A DNA stretch of 38,079 nucleotides from Archangiaceae bacterium. GTDB lineage: Bacteria; Myxococcota; Myxococcia; Myxococcales; Myxococcaceae. This document shows, piece after piece, positions 1-8,362 of this stretch (position 1 is its first letter; the number at the start of each line of letters is the position of its first letter). The DNA lies in the NCBI GenBank assembly GCA_016879935.1, contig JAACJQ010000434.1, forward strand, positions 1-38,079. Reading direction: 5' to 3'. The notes beneath the pieces are model-generated. The model did no database searches. It saw nothing but the letters and a program-made list of their open reading frames with translations, and was not told the DNA's origin. The position numbers were made by a program, and so were the translations under genes.

Positions 1-93
1 GGGCGCGCCCGACTCGAGCAGGAACCACCAGTACGCAGGCACGGCGACGACGACGAGGGCTGCAATGACGAATGGCCAGCGGCGGGTACGCAT
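1..93 (-). CDS. N-terminus of a membrane-anchored protein, cut by the window edge
   Basis: Thirty-one codons are visible. They begin at an ATG (complement of CAT at 91-93) and stay open to the window edge. The peptide starts with a basic stretch (MRTRRW) followed by about 20 hydrophobic residues (FVIAALVVVAVPAYWWFLL) and then ESGAP. This is an N-terminal membrane anchor or uncleaved signal. The start lies 14 bases after the stop of the TPR gene at 108-1442 on the same strand, so it is probably the next member of that gene row. The function is unknown because the rest lies outside the window. Confidence 0.6.
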   Translation of the reverse strand, partial: MRTRRWPFVIAALVVVAVPAYWWFLLESGAP

Positions 94-107
94 CGGGCCC
101 GTCTACG

Positions 108-1442
108 TCATCGGCCCTTCGGTGGTTTGCCTTTCGGGGCTTCGTGGGCTCTGGCCGAGTCGCGCAGCGCCCGGGCCTCGGCCTTCTTCCCCAGCTTCTC
201 GAGCAGGCCGGCGCGGCTCTTCTCGGCGGCGGCGACTTCTCTCCAGCGGTCGGCGCGTTGCGTCTCGACGAAGCCATCGGCGCTCTCGCTCAGGCTGGCG
301 ATGGCCTTCACGTACTGCGCATCAGCCGCCTCGAGGTCGCCGGTTGCTTCGAGAGCGGTGGCGAGCCTGAGCCGGTCGTCGGCGGCCGCCATCGCGAACG
401 GGCCACCCTGGGCTTCACCGAGCTGCACGCAGACCGTCAACCACTCGACGGCGTCTTTCGTTCGTTGCGCGCGCGTGGCGAGCTCGGCTCCGTCACGCAG
501 GAAGTACAGCGTCGGTGCGTAGGCTTCGTCGGGCACCTTCGCGAGCTCACGCACGGCCCATCCACCAATCTCCCACGCGTCGGGCGCGCGGCTCGACTGC
601 GCCACCAGGAACAGGGCCATTGCGGCTTCACGCGTCAGCTCGCTCGACGACGTCGCCTGCACGCCGGGAAAGATGGTGCGCAGCGTCTTCTCGGCGTCGG
701 CCAGCCGGCCCTTCTCTTCGAACCACACCGCGAGATTGAGCGCCGATTGCTGCGCCCGTTCGTCTGAGGGGCCGAAGGCCTTCGTGCGCAACGCGAGCGC
801 CTGGGTGAGTGCCTCCTGCTCCGGCGGGCAGGCGCCGCCCTTCGGTGACGCACAGAAGACGAGCGAGAGGTCGAAGAGGCTCGCGCGCAGGGCGTCGTCG
901 ACTGAAGGGTCGGTGCTCACCCGGCGATGCAGCTCGAGGTACGCCTCGGTCGCGAGTTTGTCAGCGGCCCTTCGCTGCGCGGGTGTCGCCAGAAAGTCCA
1001 TGCCGCGGCTGCCGAGGTTCATGGCGAGAGCGAGCCGTGCGGCGCCGGCGTCCCACTCCTCGCAGGGCAGGTCTTGCGGCACCTCGGTGCTCCGCTGCGT
1101 CGTCCACTTCGAGCGGTCGAAGGTGCGCGTCGCGTGCAGCTTCACGACGAAGCGCGAGAGCGTGGCGATGGAGGGCTGTTGGCTCTCGAGCGTGTTCACC
1201 AGCGCGCGCAGGTCTTTCTCGAGCTTCGCCGAGTCACCGCTGTGTTCACCCAGGTGCAGCGCTTCACAGATGAGGGTTCGACGGCGCGGGTCGGCTGCAG
1301 GCAGCGCCCGAATGGCGTCGAGCAGCGCCGCATATTCCTGCCGGAAGCCGTGAGCGCCGAACTTCTGCGTCGCCTGCTCGAGGTGTCGCTCGGGCGTCGG
1401 CCCCTGCGCGAGCACCACGGCGCACACCATGGCCCACGTCAT
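108..1442 (-). CDS. Exported TPR-like helical repeat protein
   Basis: The protein has 444 residues. The N-terminus MTWAMVCAVVLAQG looks like a short signal peptide ending near residue 13. The rest is rich in Ala, Leu, Arg and Glu in helical-hairpin rhythm, with TPR-like stretches such as 'EEKGRLADAEKTLRTIF' and 'ATGDLEAADAQYVKAIASL' and a basic tail. TPR proteins are scaffolds for protein-protein contacts, and no catalytic motif is seen. A good ribosome site (GGAGG, about 5 bases upstream of ATG 1442) supports the start. The gene begins 10 bases after the stop of the AgmX-type lipoprotein gene, so the two are probably co-transcribed and may act in the same envelope complex. That shared role is inference. 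Confidence 0.8.
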   Translation of the reverse strand: MTWAMVCAVVLAQGPTPERHLEQATQKFGAHGFRQEYAALLDAIRALPAADPRRRTLICEALHLGEHSGDSAKLEKDLRALVNTLESQQPSIATLSRFVVKLHATRTFDRSKWTTQRSTEVPQDLPCEEWDAGAARLALAMNLGSRGMDFLATPAQRRAADKLATEAYLELHRRVSTDPSVDDALRASLFDLSLVFCASPKGGACPPEQEALTQALALRTKAFGPSDERAQQSALNLAVWFEEKGRLADAEKTLRTIFPGVQATSSSELTREAAMALFLVAQSSRAPDAWEIGGWAVRELAKVPDEAYAPTLYFLRDGAELATRAQRTKDAVEWLTVCVQLGEAQGGPFAMAAADDRLRLATALEATGDLEAADAQYVKAIASLSESADGFVETQRADRWREVAAAEKSRAGLLEKLGKKAEARALRDSARAHEAPKGKPPKGR

Positions 1443-1452
1443 GAAGCCTCCG

Positions 1453-2772
1453 TCACCGCTCGGTGCGTCGCTCGACGGCCGTCACCGTGAAGGCCTGCTC
1501 GACGTGCTGCCACTCACCCTCGTAGCGGGGATACCGCCAGGTCTCGAACTGTGCGCGCAGACACTGCCCGAGCTCGGAGGCGTCGAAGTTCGCGTTCTTG
1601 AAGTGCACCTCGCCGACGCGGCCGTCGTTGAACACCATCCACCGCACTTCGTAGCGACCGGCGTCGGGCGGTTTGAGGCGGCGGGCCTGCGCCGAGAGGC
1701 ACTCCTGCAGCAGCGGCGCGTAGTGCTCGTTCACCTTGCGCACCTGATCGGCGGTGAGGCCTTCGCGCGGTTTCTCTTTCGAGAAGTCGCGGAACGTCCA
1801 CCGGCCGGTGAGCTGCTTCTCGAGCTTGCGGCACGCCCCGGGTCCATTCGCGCCGTCGAAGGCCGCACACACCACGTCGGTCTCGGGCGGCCGGCCCCAC
1901 GCACGCTCGGCTTCGGGCAACGTGCTCGCGAAGGCCTGCGCGTCTTTGATGGCGAAGCGCGCGGCGTCATCGAGCTTCTTCTCGGCCTTCGCCCTCGCGA
2001 CCAACTGGGCCAGCGCGCGGCGACGCACCGTCACGCACGCCGCGGAGTCACACTGCTGATCGACCGCGTTGAACAGCGCCACCTGCTTCGGCTCGGGAGC
2101 CGACAGCGCCCGCACGAAGGTGGCGCGTGCGAGGAGGAGTTCGTCACGCCGGCTCTTCGCCGTCTTCTCGGCGTCGGCGAAACAGCGCTCGGGTTTCTTC
2201 GCGCGCTCCGAGGCCTTGAAGCAGGCGTCGGCCTTCTGCACGTCGGAGACCTCGTCACGCAGCGCCTTCGTCGCCGAAGGGTCGAGCCTGGCCGTCGAGA
2301 CGAGCGCGTTGAGCGCCTGCGTGCGGCACACCTCGACGCCTTCGCCGCCACAGGTGACGAGCCAGTCGCGGGCCGCCTTCTGCGCGTCGGGCGCGGCGTT
2401 CGACGCGAGCGCGACCTTGAACGACAGCTCTGCCGCCTTGATGCGCTCGTGAACGCCGAGGCTGGTGGCCACCTTCATCGCGCGCACCGACTCGGCCTTC
2501 GCGCTCTCGAGGTCGTTCGACGACAGCGCCTTCTGCGACGACTCACACGCCTCGCGAAACGGAGCCCGCACGTCGGGCAACGGGGGAGGGGGCTTCGCGG
2601 TGACGGTCGGCGCCGCAGGCGTGGGCTCGGGCTCGAACGCCGCGGCCAGCTCGGACTCTTCGGCCTTCGGCGTGGTGCTCGCCACCGGCGCCGGGTTCGA
2701 GGTCGCACAACCGAGCAACGTGAGCGTCAGGAGGGCCGGCCACCGCACGGGCGGCACTGTGACCGTCTGCAC
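1453..2772 (-). CDS. Lipoprotein with AgmX/PglI-type (TonB-like) C-terminal domain
   Basis: The protein has 439 residues and opens with a GTG codon. In-frame GTGs at residues 6 and 9 are alternative starts, and no strong ribosome site separates them. A lipobox (TLLGC, Cys about residue 22) marks it as a lipoprotein, followed by a Pro/Ala/Glu linker to about residue 70. The middle is helical with several Cys residues. The last roughly 90 residues ('HYAPLLQECLSAQARRL' ... 'GRVGEVHFKNA' ... 'LGQCLRAQFETWRYP') match the layout of the AgmX/PglI C-terminal domain. That family is common in myxobacteria and named after gliding-motility genes; its two conserved Cys residues and a W-x-[FY]-P turn are present here. 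Binding partners are unknown. Its position in the PilZ-led row suggests an envelope role. Confidence 0.82.
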   Translation of the reverse strand: MQTVTVPPVRWPALLTLTLLGCATSNPAPVASTTPKAEESELAAAFEPEPTPAAPTVTAKPPPPLPDVRAPFREACESSQKALSSNDLESAKAESVRAMKVATSLGVHERIKAAELSFKVALASNAAPDAQKAARDWLVTCGGEGVEVCRTQALNALVSTARLDPSATKALRDEVSDVQKADACFKASERAKKPERCFADAEKTAKSRRDELLLARATFVRALSAPEPKQVALFNAVDQQCDSAACVTVRRRALAQLVARAKAEKKLDDAARFAIKDAQAFASTLPEAERAWGRPPETDVVCAAFDGANGPGACRKLEKQLTGRWTFRDFSKEKPREGLTADQVRKVNEHYAPLLQECLSAQARRLKPPDAGRYEVRWMVFNDGRVGEVHFKNANFDASELGQCLRAQFETWRYPRYEGEWQHVEQAFTVTAVERRTER

Positions 2773-3014
2773 AGGTGGGCGTCAACGCGCACGAACACGG
2801 GGCGCGCGATGCGTCATCGACCCAGCCACGCTCGAATGGGGCCTCACCGTCGGGCCGGGCGACGCCCTTGAGCTCGATGAGGCCGGCCTGCGCCCCGGCG
2901 CACTTCGAGGTGGGCGTGTCGACCATCAGCCGCCACTGCTTGAACGACGAGTGCGCGGGCGATGCCCACTCCCAGGCCGCCGAGCAGGAGCGTGACGAAC
3001 ACGAGACCGAGCAT
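2773..3014 (-). pseudogene. Broken GIDE-like membrane protein (frameshifted and short)
   Basis: From ATG 3014 the first frame encodes a clear membrane segment (MLGLVFVTLLLGGLGVGIAR). Near 2953-2957 the meaningful frame changes: the next frame reads 'SSFKQWRLMVDTPTSKCAGA' and then 'GLIELKGVARPDGEAP'. This resembles the start of GIDE-type domains, which follow a membrane helix with a DTPTSK motif and an 'ELEG' strand. Restoring one GC pair in the CGCGC tract would join the two parts. After about 80 residues the family pattern (expected '..GRPCVWY..') is not found, so the gene is also truncated or further shifted. It sits between the ATP-grasp stop and the lipoprotein start. An intact 56-residue one-TM peptide in the first frame is the alternative reading. 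Confidence 0.5.
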
Positions 3015-3039
3015 GGGCGGGAGTTGAGCCGAGCCGCGC

Positions 3040-3915
3040 TCACTTTGCGACGAGCAACGCGTGCCAGAGCGTCTGCGCGTCGATGCTGCCCAGGCCCGCG
3101 AACTGCCAGTCACCCGGCTCGATGACCACCCACCGGCCGTCGTCGAGCTGCCCGAGGTCGATGGTCATCATCGGCGTCCCCACGCGGCGCGCCGCTTCAC
3201 GCACGAGCGGCGCGACCTCTTCCAACGTCAGCTCGCCGAACGGGTCGCCGAAGGGCCAGTAGAAGCCCATGGCGAGCGGCTCTCCCTTCGCCACGAACAC
3301 GCGGTACTCGCGCGCGACGGGAAAACCCTCGAGCTCGCGGCCAGTCTGACGAAGCGGAACGAGGCGCCGCAGGACGACGGTGTCACGCGCGAAGTGGTGC
3401 ATCGCGAGCAGCCTCGTCACGACGGTCTCGAGCGCTGCTCTCGTCTCGGGCACGCACGCGCGATAGCCCCACGCCTTTCTCGACAGCACGCCGCCCTTCA
3501 CGAAGAGGGGAAAGCCGAGGCGCTTCACCGCGGCGTCGAGGCCCGCGCGGTCGTGCAGCACCACCGACTCGGGCGTCAGCTCGGCGAGCAGCTCGACCGA
3601 CCGTGACAGCTCGAGCGCGTTCAGGTGCTGCGTCGGTGAGTTGAGCAGCGTGACGCCGTGGCTCAGGGCTTCGTCGAAGACCCGCTGGTAGTGGGCCGGC
3701 GTCGGAATGCGACCGAGCCACAGGCCATCACGGGCTGGGCCGTTCTCCAGCGACGGCAGCACCGGTTCGCCCGGTTCGCACGCGGCCTCGAAGGGAAGAA
3801 AGTGCACCGCACAGCCGTGCTTCAGCGCTTCTCGGGTCTGGGCGGTGAGGTCAGCATCGGAGCGGGCCGGATCGAGATCGGCCGTCGCCTCCGACAAGAC
3901 GACGAGCGGGCGCAC
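3040..3915 (-). CDS. ATP-grasp fold protein (R2K/DUF4343-like)
   Basis: The protein has 291 residues and a GTG start 3 bases after the stop of the PilZ gene. 'LGFPLFVKGG' is the ATP-grasp lysine strand, 'REYRVFVAKGEPLAMGFYWP' the central sheet, and 'MMTIDLGQLDDGRWVVIEPG' followed by 'DWQFAG' the C-terminal metal/ATP-binding strand. The ending 'D-W-Q-F-A-G' is typical of the small ATP-grasp proteins grouped as R2K or DUF4343. ATP-grasp enzymes join a carboxylate to an amine or thiol through an acyl phosphate; the substrate here cannot be told. No signal peptide is seen, so it is cytoplasmic. Tight packing with PilZ upstream and envelope genes downstream suggests one transcript. Family confidence is good at fold level and moderate at subfamily level. 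Confidence 0.75.
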   Translation of the reverse strand: MRPLVVLSEATADLDPARSDADLTAQTREALKHGCAVHFLPFEAACEPGEPVLPSLENGPARDGLWLGRIPTPAHYQRVFDEALSHGVTLLNSPTQHLNALELSRSVELLAELTPESVVLHDRAGLDAAVKRLGFPLFVKGGVLSRKAWGYRACVPETRAALETVVTRLLAMHHFARDTVVLRRLVPLRQTGRELEGFPVAREYRVFVAKGEPLAMGFYWPFGDPFGELTLEEVAPLVREAARRVGTPMMTIDLGQLDDGRWVVIEPGDWQFAGLGSIDAQTLWHALLVAK

Positions 3916-3918
3916 GCT

Positions 3919-4287
3919 TCAGCGAAACACGTACTGGCGCATGAAGGTCGAGGTGATGGGCCGCTCGGCCATGGCTTCGTCGATGGCTTCGAGGCTCGAC
4001 TGGTTGATGCGCACGAACCGCAGGCCTGCTTCGGCGGTGCCGTCGTCTTGCGTGCGCACCCAGCGAACCTCGGCGACGGCCTCGACCGTGCCCGTGGGCA
4101 GGTCGACCTTGAGGTGAATCGACTGCCCCTTCGCCATCGCCGCGCCGATGCCCGCGAGGCAGAGCCCCGTGCGCGAGATGTCGGTGACGGCGCCGCGAAA
4201 GAGGAACGTGCCTCCCGAACCGAAGAAACGGGCCTGGCAGGTGTAGCGGCGGTCGTTGCGGAGCTCGGGGTACATGTTCGGCCGCAT
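3919..4287 (-). CDS. PilZ domain protein, likely c-di-GMP receptor
   Basis: The protein is a single PilZ domain of 122 residues. Both c-di-GMP contact motifs are present: R-x-x-x-R (RNDRR, residues 10-14) and D-x-S-x-x-G (DISRTG, residues 36-41). They are followed by the expected beta-barrel strands, including 'EAVAEVRWVR' and 'AEAGLRFVRI'. The ATG at 4287 sits directly behind GGAGAG, and the ATG at 4275 lies 12 bases beyond it. Either is possible, while a longer start at 4446 would add a low-complexity leader and is less likely. It heads the minus-strand row (ATP-grasp, GIDE-like, lipoprotein, TPR), so c-di-GMP may control that row's output (inference). The 248-base gap to the divergent gene at 4536 should hold both promoters; no convincing boxes were seen. 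Confidence 0.85.
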   Translation of the reverse strand: MRPNMYPELRNDRRYTCQARFFGSGGTFLFRGAVTDISRTGLCLAGIGAAMAKGQSIHLKVDLPTGTVEAVAEVRWVRTQDDGTAEAGLRFVRINQSSLEAIDEAMAERPITSTFMRQYVFR

Positions 4288-4535
4288 CTCTCCATGGTTC
4301 GTGCCACCTGTCGATGTGGCTGGAATGTGACTGCGCCTGTTCGGAGGGGCTTCTCGGTGGTGAGGGTCTTCGCCCCCAGCGCTGGAGCGAGGCTGCACCA
4401 TTCCAGTGAAGGTGGACGCTTTCGGTGGGGCTGGCACCCATGTCATGGATCACCGGGATGTAGGTGTTCTCTCGTTTCCAAGGCACCGTCATCATTGGTG
4501 TTTGTCGTGGCACGGGGTTCGCTCAATCGCCGCTC

Positions 4536-5318
4536 ATGGTCGTGCCGGCGTATTGGAAGTCGGTCGTTGTGGGCGCTCTGATCGCCGTGTCATTGGCGAG
4601 CGTGCCTGCCCACGCCTGCGAGGCCATCAGCGGCATTCAGGGGTTTCAGGCGCTCCCAGCCGAAGGCTCTCGCGTTCCCCGCTCGACGGCGCTCTGGCTT
4701 CGCTCCGATCTCCCGGTGGCGGCGAGCGGCGAGAAGATCAAGGACCCGGGAGCCGTGCGCCTGGTCGACGAGCGCGGCAAGTCGATTGGCCTCATGTCGA
4801 CCGGCGTGCGCGTGTCTGGCGACGAGCCCTCCACCCTCTTCGTGCTGAAGCCGACGTCGCTGCTCGAGGCGAATACCGCGTACCGCGTCGAGCTCAACGG
4901 CGTCGTCATCACCCGGTTCTCGACCTCGGAAGACATCGACACGCAGCCGCCGGTGCTGCCGAAGGCGAGCGTTCAAGCGCAGCAGCTCAATGCGTCGTGC
5001 AACTCGCGAGTGACCGTCACGGTCGAGTCGCCGGGCGACGTGAACTTCCTCGTGCCCGCGGCCAGCACTGGCACCACCATTCCCGCCTCCGCGCTCGCGG
5101 TGGCGAGTGAGAGCGCGCTGACCGCCGCCGGAGTCGCCGAAGGCAGCGTCGACCTGCGCGTCGTGGCCTTCGACCTCTCGGGCAACATGGCCATGTCGTC
5201 TGACAAGCTCTCGACGTTCGTCGCTTCGGAGGCCGCTGGCTGTTCGTCCACGCTGGCGGCTCCAGGCCTCGGTGCACTCGCGCTGGTCGCGATGCTGCGC
5301 CGGCGCCGTCGTTCATGA
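4536..5318 (+). CDS. MYXO-CTERM surface protein with Ig-like domain
   Basis: The protein has 260 residues. A signal peptide (MVVPAYWKSVVVGALIAVSL, cut after VPAHA) precedes a Cys. The middle reads like a bacterial Ig-like (Big_5/SbsA-type) domain: 'PRSTALWLRSD', 'FVLKPTSLLEANTAYRVEL', 'VITRFSTSEDIDTQPPVLP'. The C-terminus is a classic MYXO-CTERM sorting tail: Cys (AAGCSS), a hydrophobic run (APGLGALALVAML) and RRRRRS. In myxobacteria such tails are thought to be processed by a rhombosortase-like protease and lead to surface display. ATG 4536 is chosen because it starts the signal peptide; the upstream in-frame ATG 4464 would add 24 unlikely residues. A clear ribosome site is missing. Confidence 0.82.
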   Translation: MVVPAYWKSVVVGALIAVSLASVPAHACEAISGIQGFQALPAEGSRVPRSTALWLRSDLPVAASGEKIKDPGAVRLVDERGKSIGLMSTGVRVSGDEPSTLFVLKPTSLLEANTAYRVELNGVVITRFSTSEDIDTQPPVLPKASVQAQQLNASCNSRVTVTVESPGDVNFLVPAASTGTTIPASALAVASESALTAAGVAEGSVDLRVVAFDLSGNMAMSSDKLSTFVASEAAGCSSTLAAPGLGALALVAMLRRRRRS

Positions 5319-5359
5319 ACGCTGGCGTCAGCCTCCCCCGCTGAGCCAGAGTCCCGCGC

Positions 5360-5785
5360 ATGACGTCGAAGACCGGGCGCTCCACGGCCAAGCTGCCGCC
5401 CATCGCTGGAAACGAAGTCGATGCCTTTCTCGAAGCCCTCGAGCACCCGCTGCGCGACGACATCGTGCGCGTGCGACGGCTGGTGACCTCGGTGCTGCCC
5501 GACATCGGTGAAGCCATCAAGTGGAACGCGCCGAGCTTTCAAGCCGCCGACGTCTTCTTCGCGACCTTTCATCTGCGCTCGCACGACGAGATCCAGCTCG
5601 TCTTCCACACCGGCGCGAAGAAGAAGGCGAAGAAGACGAAGATGGCGCTGAGCGCGCGCGCCGAAGCGCTGGTGACGTGGCTCGATGATGACCGCGCGAT
5701 GGTGACGTTGTCGCCGTCGAAGCTCGCGAGCCAGCGGCTGCCCTTCACCGCGTTGGTTCGTGAGTGGGTCAGCCAGCTCGACTGA
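5360..5785 (+). CDS. DUF1801 (YdhG-like) protein
   Basis: This 141-residue cytoplasmic protein matches the DUF1801 pattern. An N-terminal helix ('EVDAFLEALEHPLRDDIVRV') leads to 'LPDIGEAIKWNAPSFQ', the family's signature E-x-I-K-W-x-x-P segment. A beta section follows ('ADVFFATFHLRSHDEIQLVF') and a C-terminal helix ('FTALVREWVSQLD'). The family has a Bet v1/YdhG-like fold; no reaction is established. It follows the MYXO-CTERM gene by 41 bases, and the shared strand is the only link. It ends 11 bases before the stop of the convergent lipoprotein gene. Confidence 0.85.
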   Translation: MTSKTGRSTAKLPPIAGNEVDAFLEALEHPLRDDIVRVRRLVTSVLPDIGEAIKWNAPSFQAADVFFATFHLRSHDEIQLVFHTGAKKKAKKTKMALSARAEALVTWLDDDRAMVTLSPSKLASQRLPFTALVREWVSQLD

Positions 5786-5796
5786 TCAGCTGCTCC

Positions 5797-8280
5797 TCAA
5801 GGGCCGACCGTGAAGACGGCCACGGTCGCCGGAGTGGGGTCGACGCGACTGACGAGGCGATAGCTCGCGCCCGCACGCAGAGGTGTCGTGGGCGTCAGTC
5901 GCACCTCGAAGGGGCTCGCAGCGAAGCCGAAGGTGATGGAGCCCACCACGCTCCCGCCGTCGGGTGAGGCGACCTGCTCGAGAGAGAACGCCGTGCCGTT
6001 GACGTGCCGCTCGGGGTCGGGCCGGTTCACCCGAATGCGCACGTCGGCCGGCGGGGTCGCCACCAGCTCTCCGTCGGCGGGCACGGTGGAGCGAATCGTC
6101 AGCGGGAAGTAGCCCGTCTTCAGCAACACCACGCGGTCTTCGAAGGCGCGGCCGTGGCGGTCGAAGAAGGCCGGCAGCTCGACGACGAAGGTCTCCTGCT
6201 CGCCGGCGTCGCGAGGCGCTGGAACATCGACCCACCGTGAGTCGAGCAGCACGGGCACGCTCCCGTCGGGAAGTGCGCCGCCGTCACTGCGTCGAATGAC
6301 GCCGGCGTCGAGGCTCGTGCGGCCGAAGTCGTCGGCGATTTGACCGGTGAGCGTCAGGCGAACGGGCTCGGACCCCAACAGCACGAGCCCGCGGTCATCG
6401 AAGAGCAGCTCGGGAAGGCCTGCGTCGTTGCGGGCGTAGCGGGCCTCGAGCGCGAACGGCTGGCTCCACACGTCGTCGATGACAGGGCCCATGCCCGCGG
6501 TCGTGAAGTCGATGACGTCGAACCGGCCCTTCGGCGTCTGCCACGGCGCGAGGCGCACCGGGCCGCCCGCCTCGTTCTGATTCTGGGTGACGACGACGAC
6601 GCGGTAGTGGTTCTGGGCCTTGAAGGCCGTGCGGGGCGTGAACGCGTAGCGGCTCGTGGTGCCCGCCATCAGCGCCCAGGTGCCGAAGAGGCGGTCGGCG
6701 ACGTCGAGGTCGTACACCTCGGCGGGCTGTGCCGGGTCACGCAGCGGTGCTTCGAACTCGAGCTCGAGGCCACCGTCGACCGAGCTCGCCACCAGGGCAT
6801 TGGCCACGAGGTTGGCGGCGGGCACCGGAGCCTGCTCCAGCCCGACGTGGCCGCCGAAGCAGACGCCGAGTGTCTGACGCGCCTCATCGAGACACACGCC
6901 CACCGAGTAGGGCGCTTCGAACCCATGAGAGAACGCCGCGTTCGTCTTGCCCGCGAACGTGCTGCGGAAGACGGGGGCGGGGCGCGGGTCGTCGCAGCGC
7001 TTCCCGAGGGTGTTGAACGACCAGAGGTCGGGCTCGTCCCAGTCGGTGACGGCAAGCGCGAACTGGCCGCAGCCATCGCTCAGAATCTTCCCGCCGCGGC
7101 GAGGCACCGGCTGCCCGCCCGTCTGCCTGCCAATCAACCGTTCTCCTGACATCGCCGCGAAGCGGAAGTCGCTCGCCAGCGTGTGTTTGCCGACGAAGCT
7201 GGTGCTTCGTGGAAAGTACGGGTGGTACGCGTCGAGGTAGACGAACGGGGTCAGCCCGTCGGGGTTCTCGATGGTCGCCTCGCTGGGCACCTTCTGGTCT
7301 GCGACGGCCGGGCCTCCGAAGACGAAGCCGCTCGGGTGCGAGATGACGTCGACGAGGCCGCGCAGCTCGCTCGGCTCGCGCTGGCTGATGGTCATGAAGG
7401 CCGTCTCTTTCGCCCAGAAGCGGCCGTCCTTTCCTTCCGTGAAGACCGCGACGCCACGGCCCGCGAGCCCTGCCCCGGCCTGGTTCGTCTGCTGCACCAG
7501 CACCGCCAACACCGCGCGGCCGAGGCCGTCGTAGGCGAGCGCCGACTTGCAGCCGTAGTCCCACGCGCTGTTCTGCGGAACGCTCGCGCGCGCGTTGCGC
7601 CCGTTCACCACCTGGTCCCAGAGCCAGCTGCCGGCGCTGCGCCGGCCATGGAACAGCCGCGTCTCGAGCGGGTTCGGGTCGCTGCGCACGATGAGGTCGA
7701 GCGCTCCCGCAGGCGACACACCGAGCGTCACGTCGTTGCAGGCCTCGAGGTACGGCAGGGGAATCGGGTTGATGCCGATGGGAAAATCGAGCCGCTCCGT
7801 CGTCACCGACTGACCTGGCGCCCAGTGCAGCAGCACGAGCTTCTCTTTGCGGTCGAGCAGCCGCATCGCCACCCATGCGCCACCACGCCCATCGGCCACC
7901 GCGTCGAGCGAGGCGACCTGATTCGCGCGAATCGAGGTGAGCGGCACGCGCTCCCACGGCTTCTCGAAGCCACCGAAGGCGACGTCGAAGCCCGGGTGGT
8001 CGCCTGGCGGGAACACCACGGCGAGCACGTCGGCCGACACCGCGATGGGGCGATAGCGCGGCTCCCGAATGCGCGGCTGCGCGTTGATGCCGGCGGTGAC
8101 GACCAGGCCCGCCGAGGTGGCGTCTGCAGAGACGGCCCAGGGCAACGCGTCGCGAAGGAAGCGCTGGGCGAGCGGGCTGTCGGCTTCGGTCGGGGTACCA
8201 GCGTCGACGGGCGGAGCGGCTGGACTGCAGGCGACGGTGACGAGCGCGCAGAGCCACGCGCCACGAACGAGAGAAGGCAC
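5797..8280 (-). CDS. Large lipoprotein with Ig-like/FnIII-like C-terminal domains
   Basis: The protein has 827 residues from a GTG start at 8280 (VPSLVRGAWLCALVTVACS). The lipobox (VTVAC) and the following linker 'SPAAPPVDAGTPTEAD' mark it as a lipoprotein. Residues from about 60 to 480 look like repeated beta-strand blades ('GGAWVAMRLLDRKEKLVLLH', 'LVDVISHPSGFVFGGPAVAD'). A fibronectin-III-like stretch follows ('LELEFEAPLRDPAQPAEVYD' ... 'NHYRVVVVTQNQNEAGG'). The end is SbsA/Big_5-like ('VPADGELVATPPADVRIRVN' ... 'TPTTPLRAGASYRLVS'). No enzyme motif is seen. The longer open frame to 8610 overlaps the divergent gene and lacks a signal peptide, so it was not used. It is probably an outer-membrane or surface binding protein (inference). 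Confidence 0.78.
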   Translation of the reverse strand: MPSLVRGAWLCALVTVACSPAAPPVDAGTPTEADSPLAQRFLRDALPWAVSADATSAGLVVTAGINAQPRIREPRYRPIAVSADVLAVVFPPGDHPGFDVAFGGFEKPWERVPLTSIRANQVASLDAVADGRGGAWVAMRLLDRKEKLVLLHWAPGQSVTTERLDFPIGINPIPLPYLEACNDVTLGVSPAGALDLIVRSDPNPLETRLFHGRRSAGSWLWDQVVNGRNARASVPQNSAWDYGCKSALAYDGLGRAVLAVLVQQTNQAGAGLAGRGVAVFTEGKDGRFWAKETAFMTISQREPSELRGLVDVISHPSGFVFGGPAVADQKVPSEATIENPDGLTPFVYLDAYHPYFPRSTSFVGKHTLASDFRFAAMSGERLIGRQTGGQPVPRRGGKILSDGCGQFALAVTDWDEPDLWSFNTLGKRCDDPRPAPVFRSTFAGKTNAAFSHGFEAPYSVGVCLDEARQTLGVCFGGHVGLEQAPVPAANLVANALVASSVDGGLELEFEAPLRDPAQPAEVYDLDVADRLFGTWALMAGTTSRYAFTPRTAFKAQNHYRVVVVTQNQNEAGGPVRLAPWQTPKGRFDVIDFTTAGMGPVIDDVWSQPFALEARYARNDAGLPELLFDDRGLVLLGSEPVRLTLTGQIADDFGRTSLDAGVIRRSDGGALPDGSVPVLLDSRWVDVPAPRDAGEQETFVVELPAFFDRHGRAFEDRVVLLKTGYFPLTIRSTVPADGELVATPPADVRIRVNRPDPERHVNGTAFSLEQVASPDGGSVVGSITFGFAASPFEVRLTPTTPLRAGASYRLVSRVDPTPATVAVFTVGP

Positions 8281-8362
8281 GCGCCATTCAAACCACACCC
8301 CGCCGATCGCGTGGCAGCGGAAGAAGTGGGCAACCCGCCGGGTGCACGCGAAACTCGCGCCG

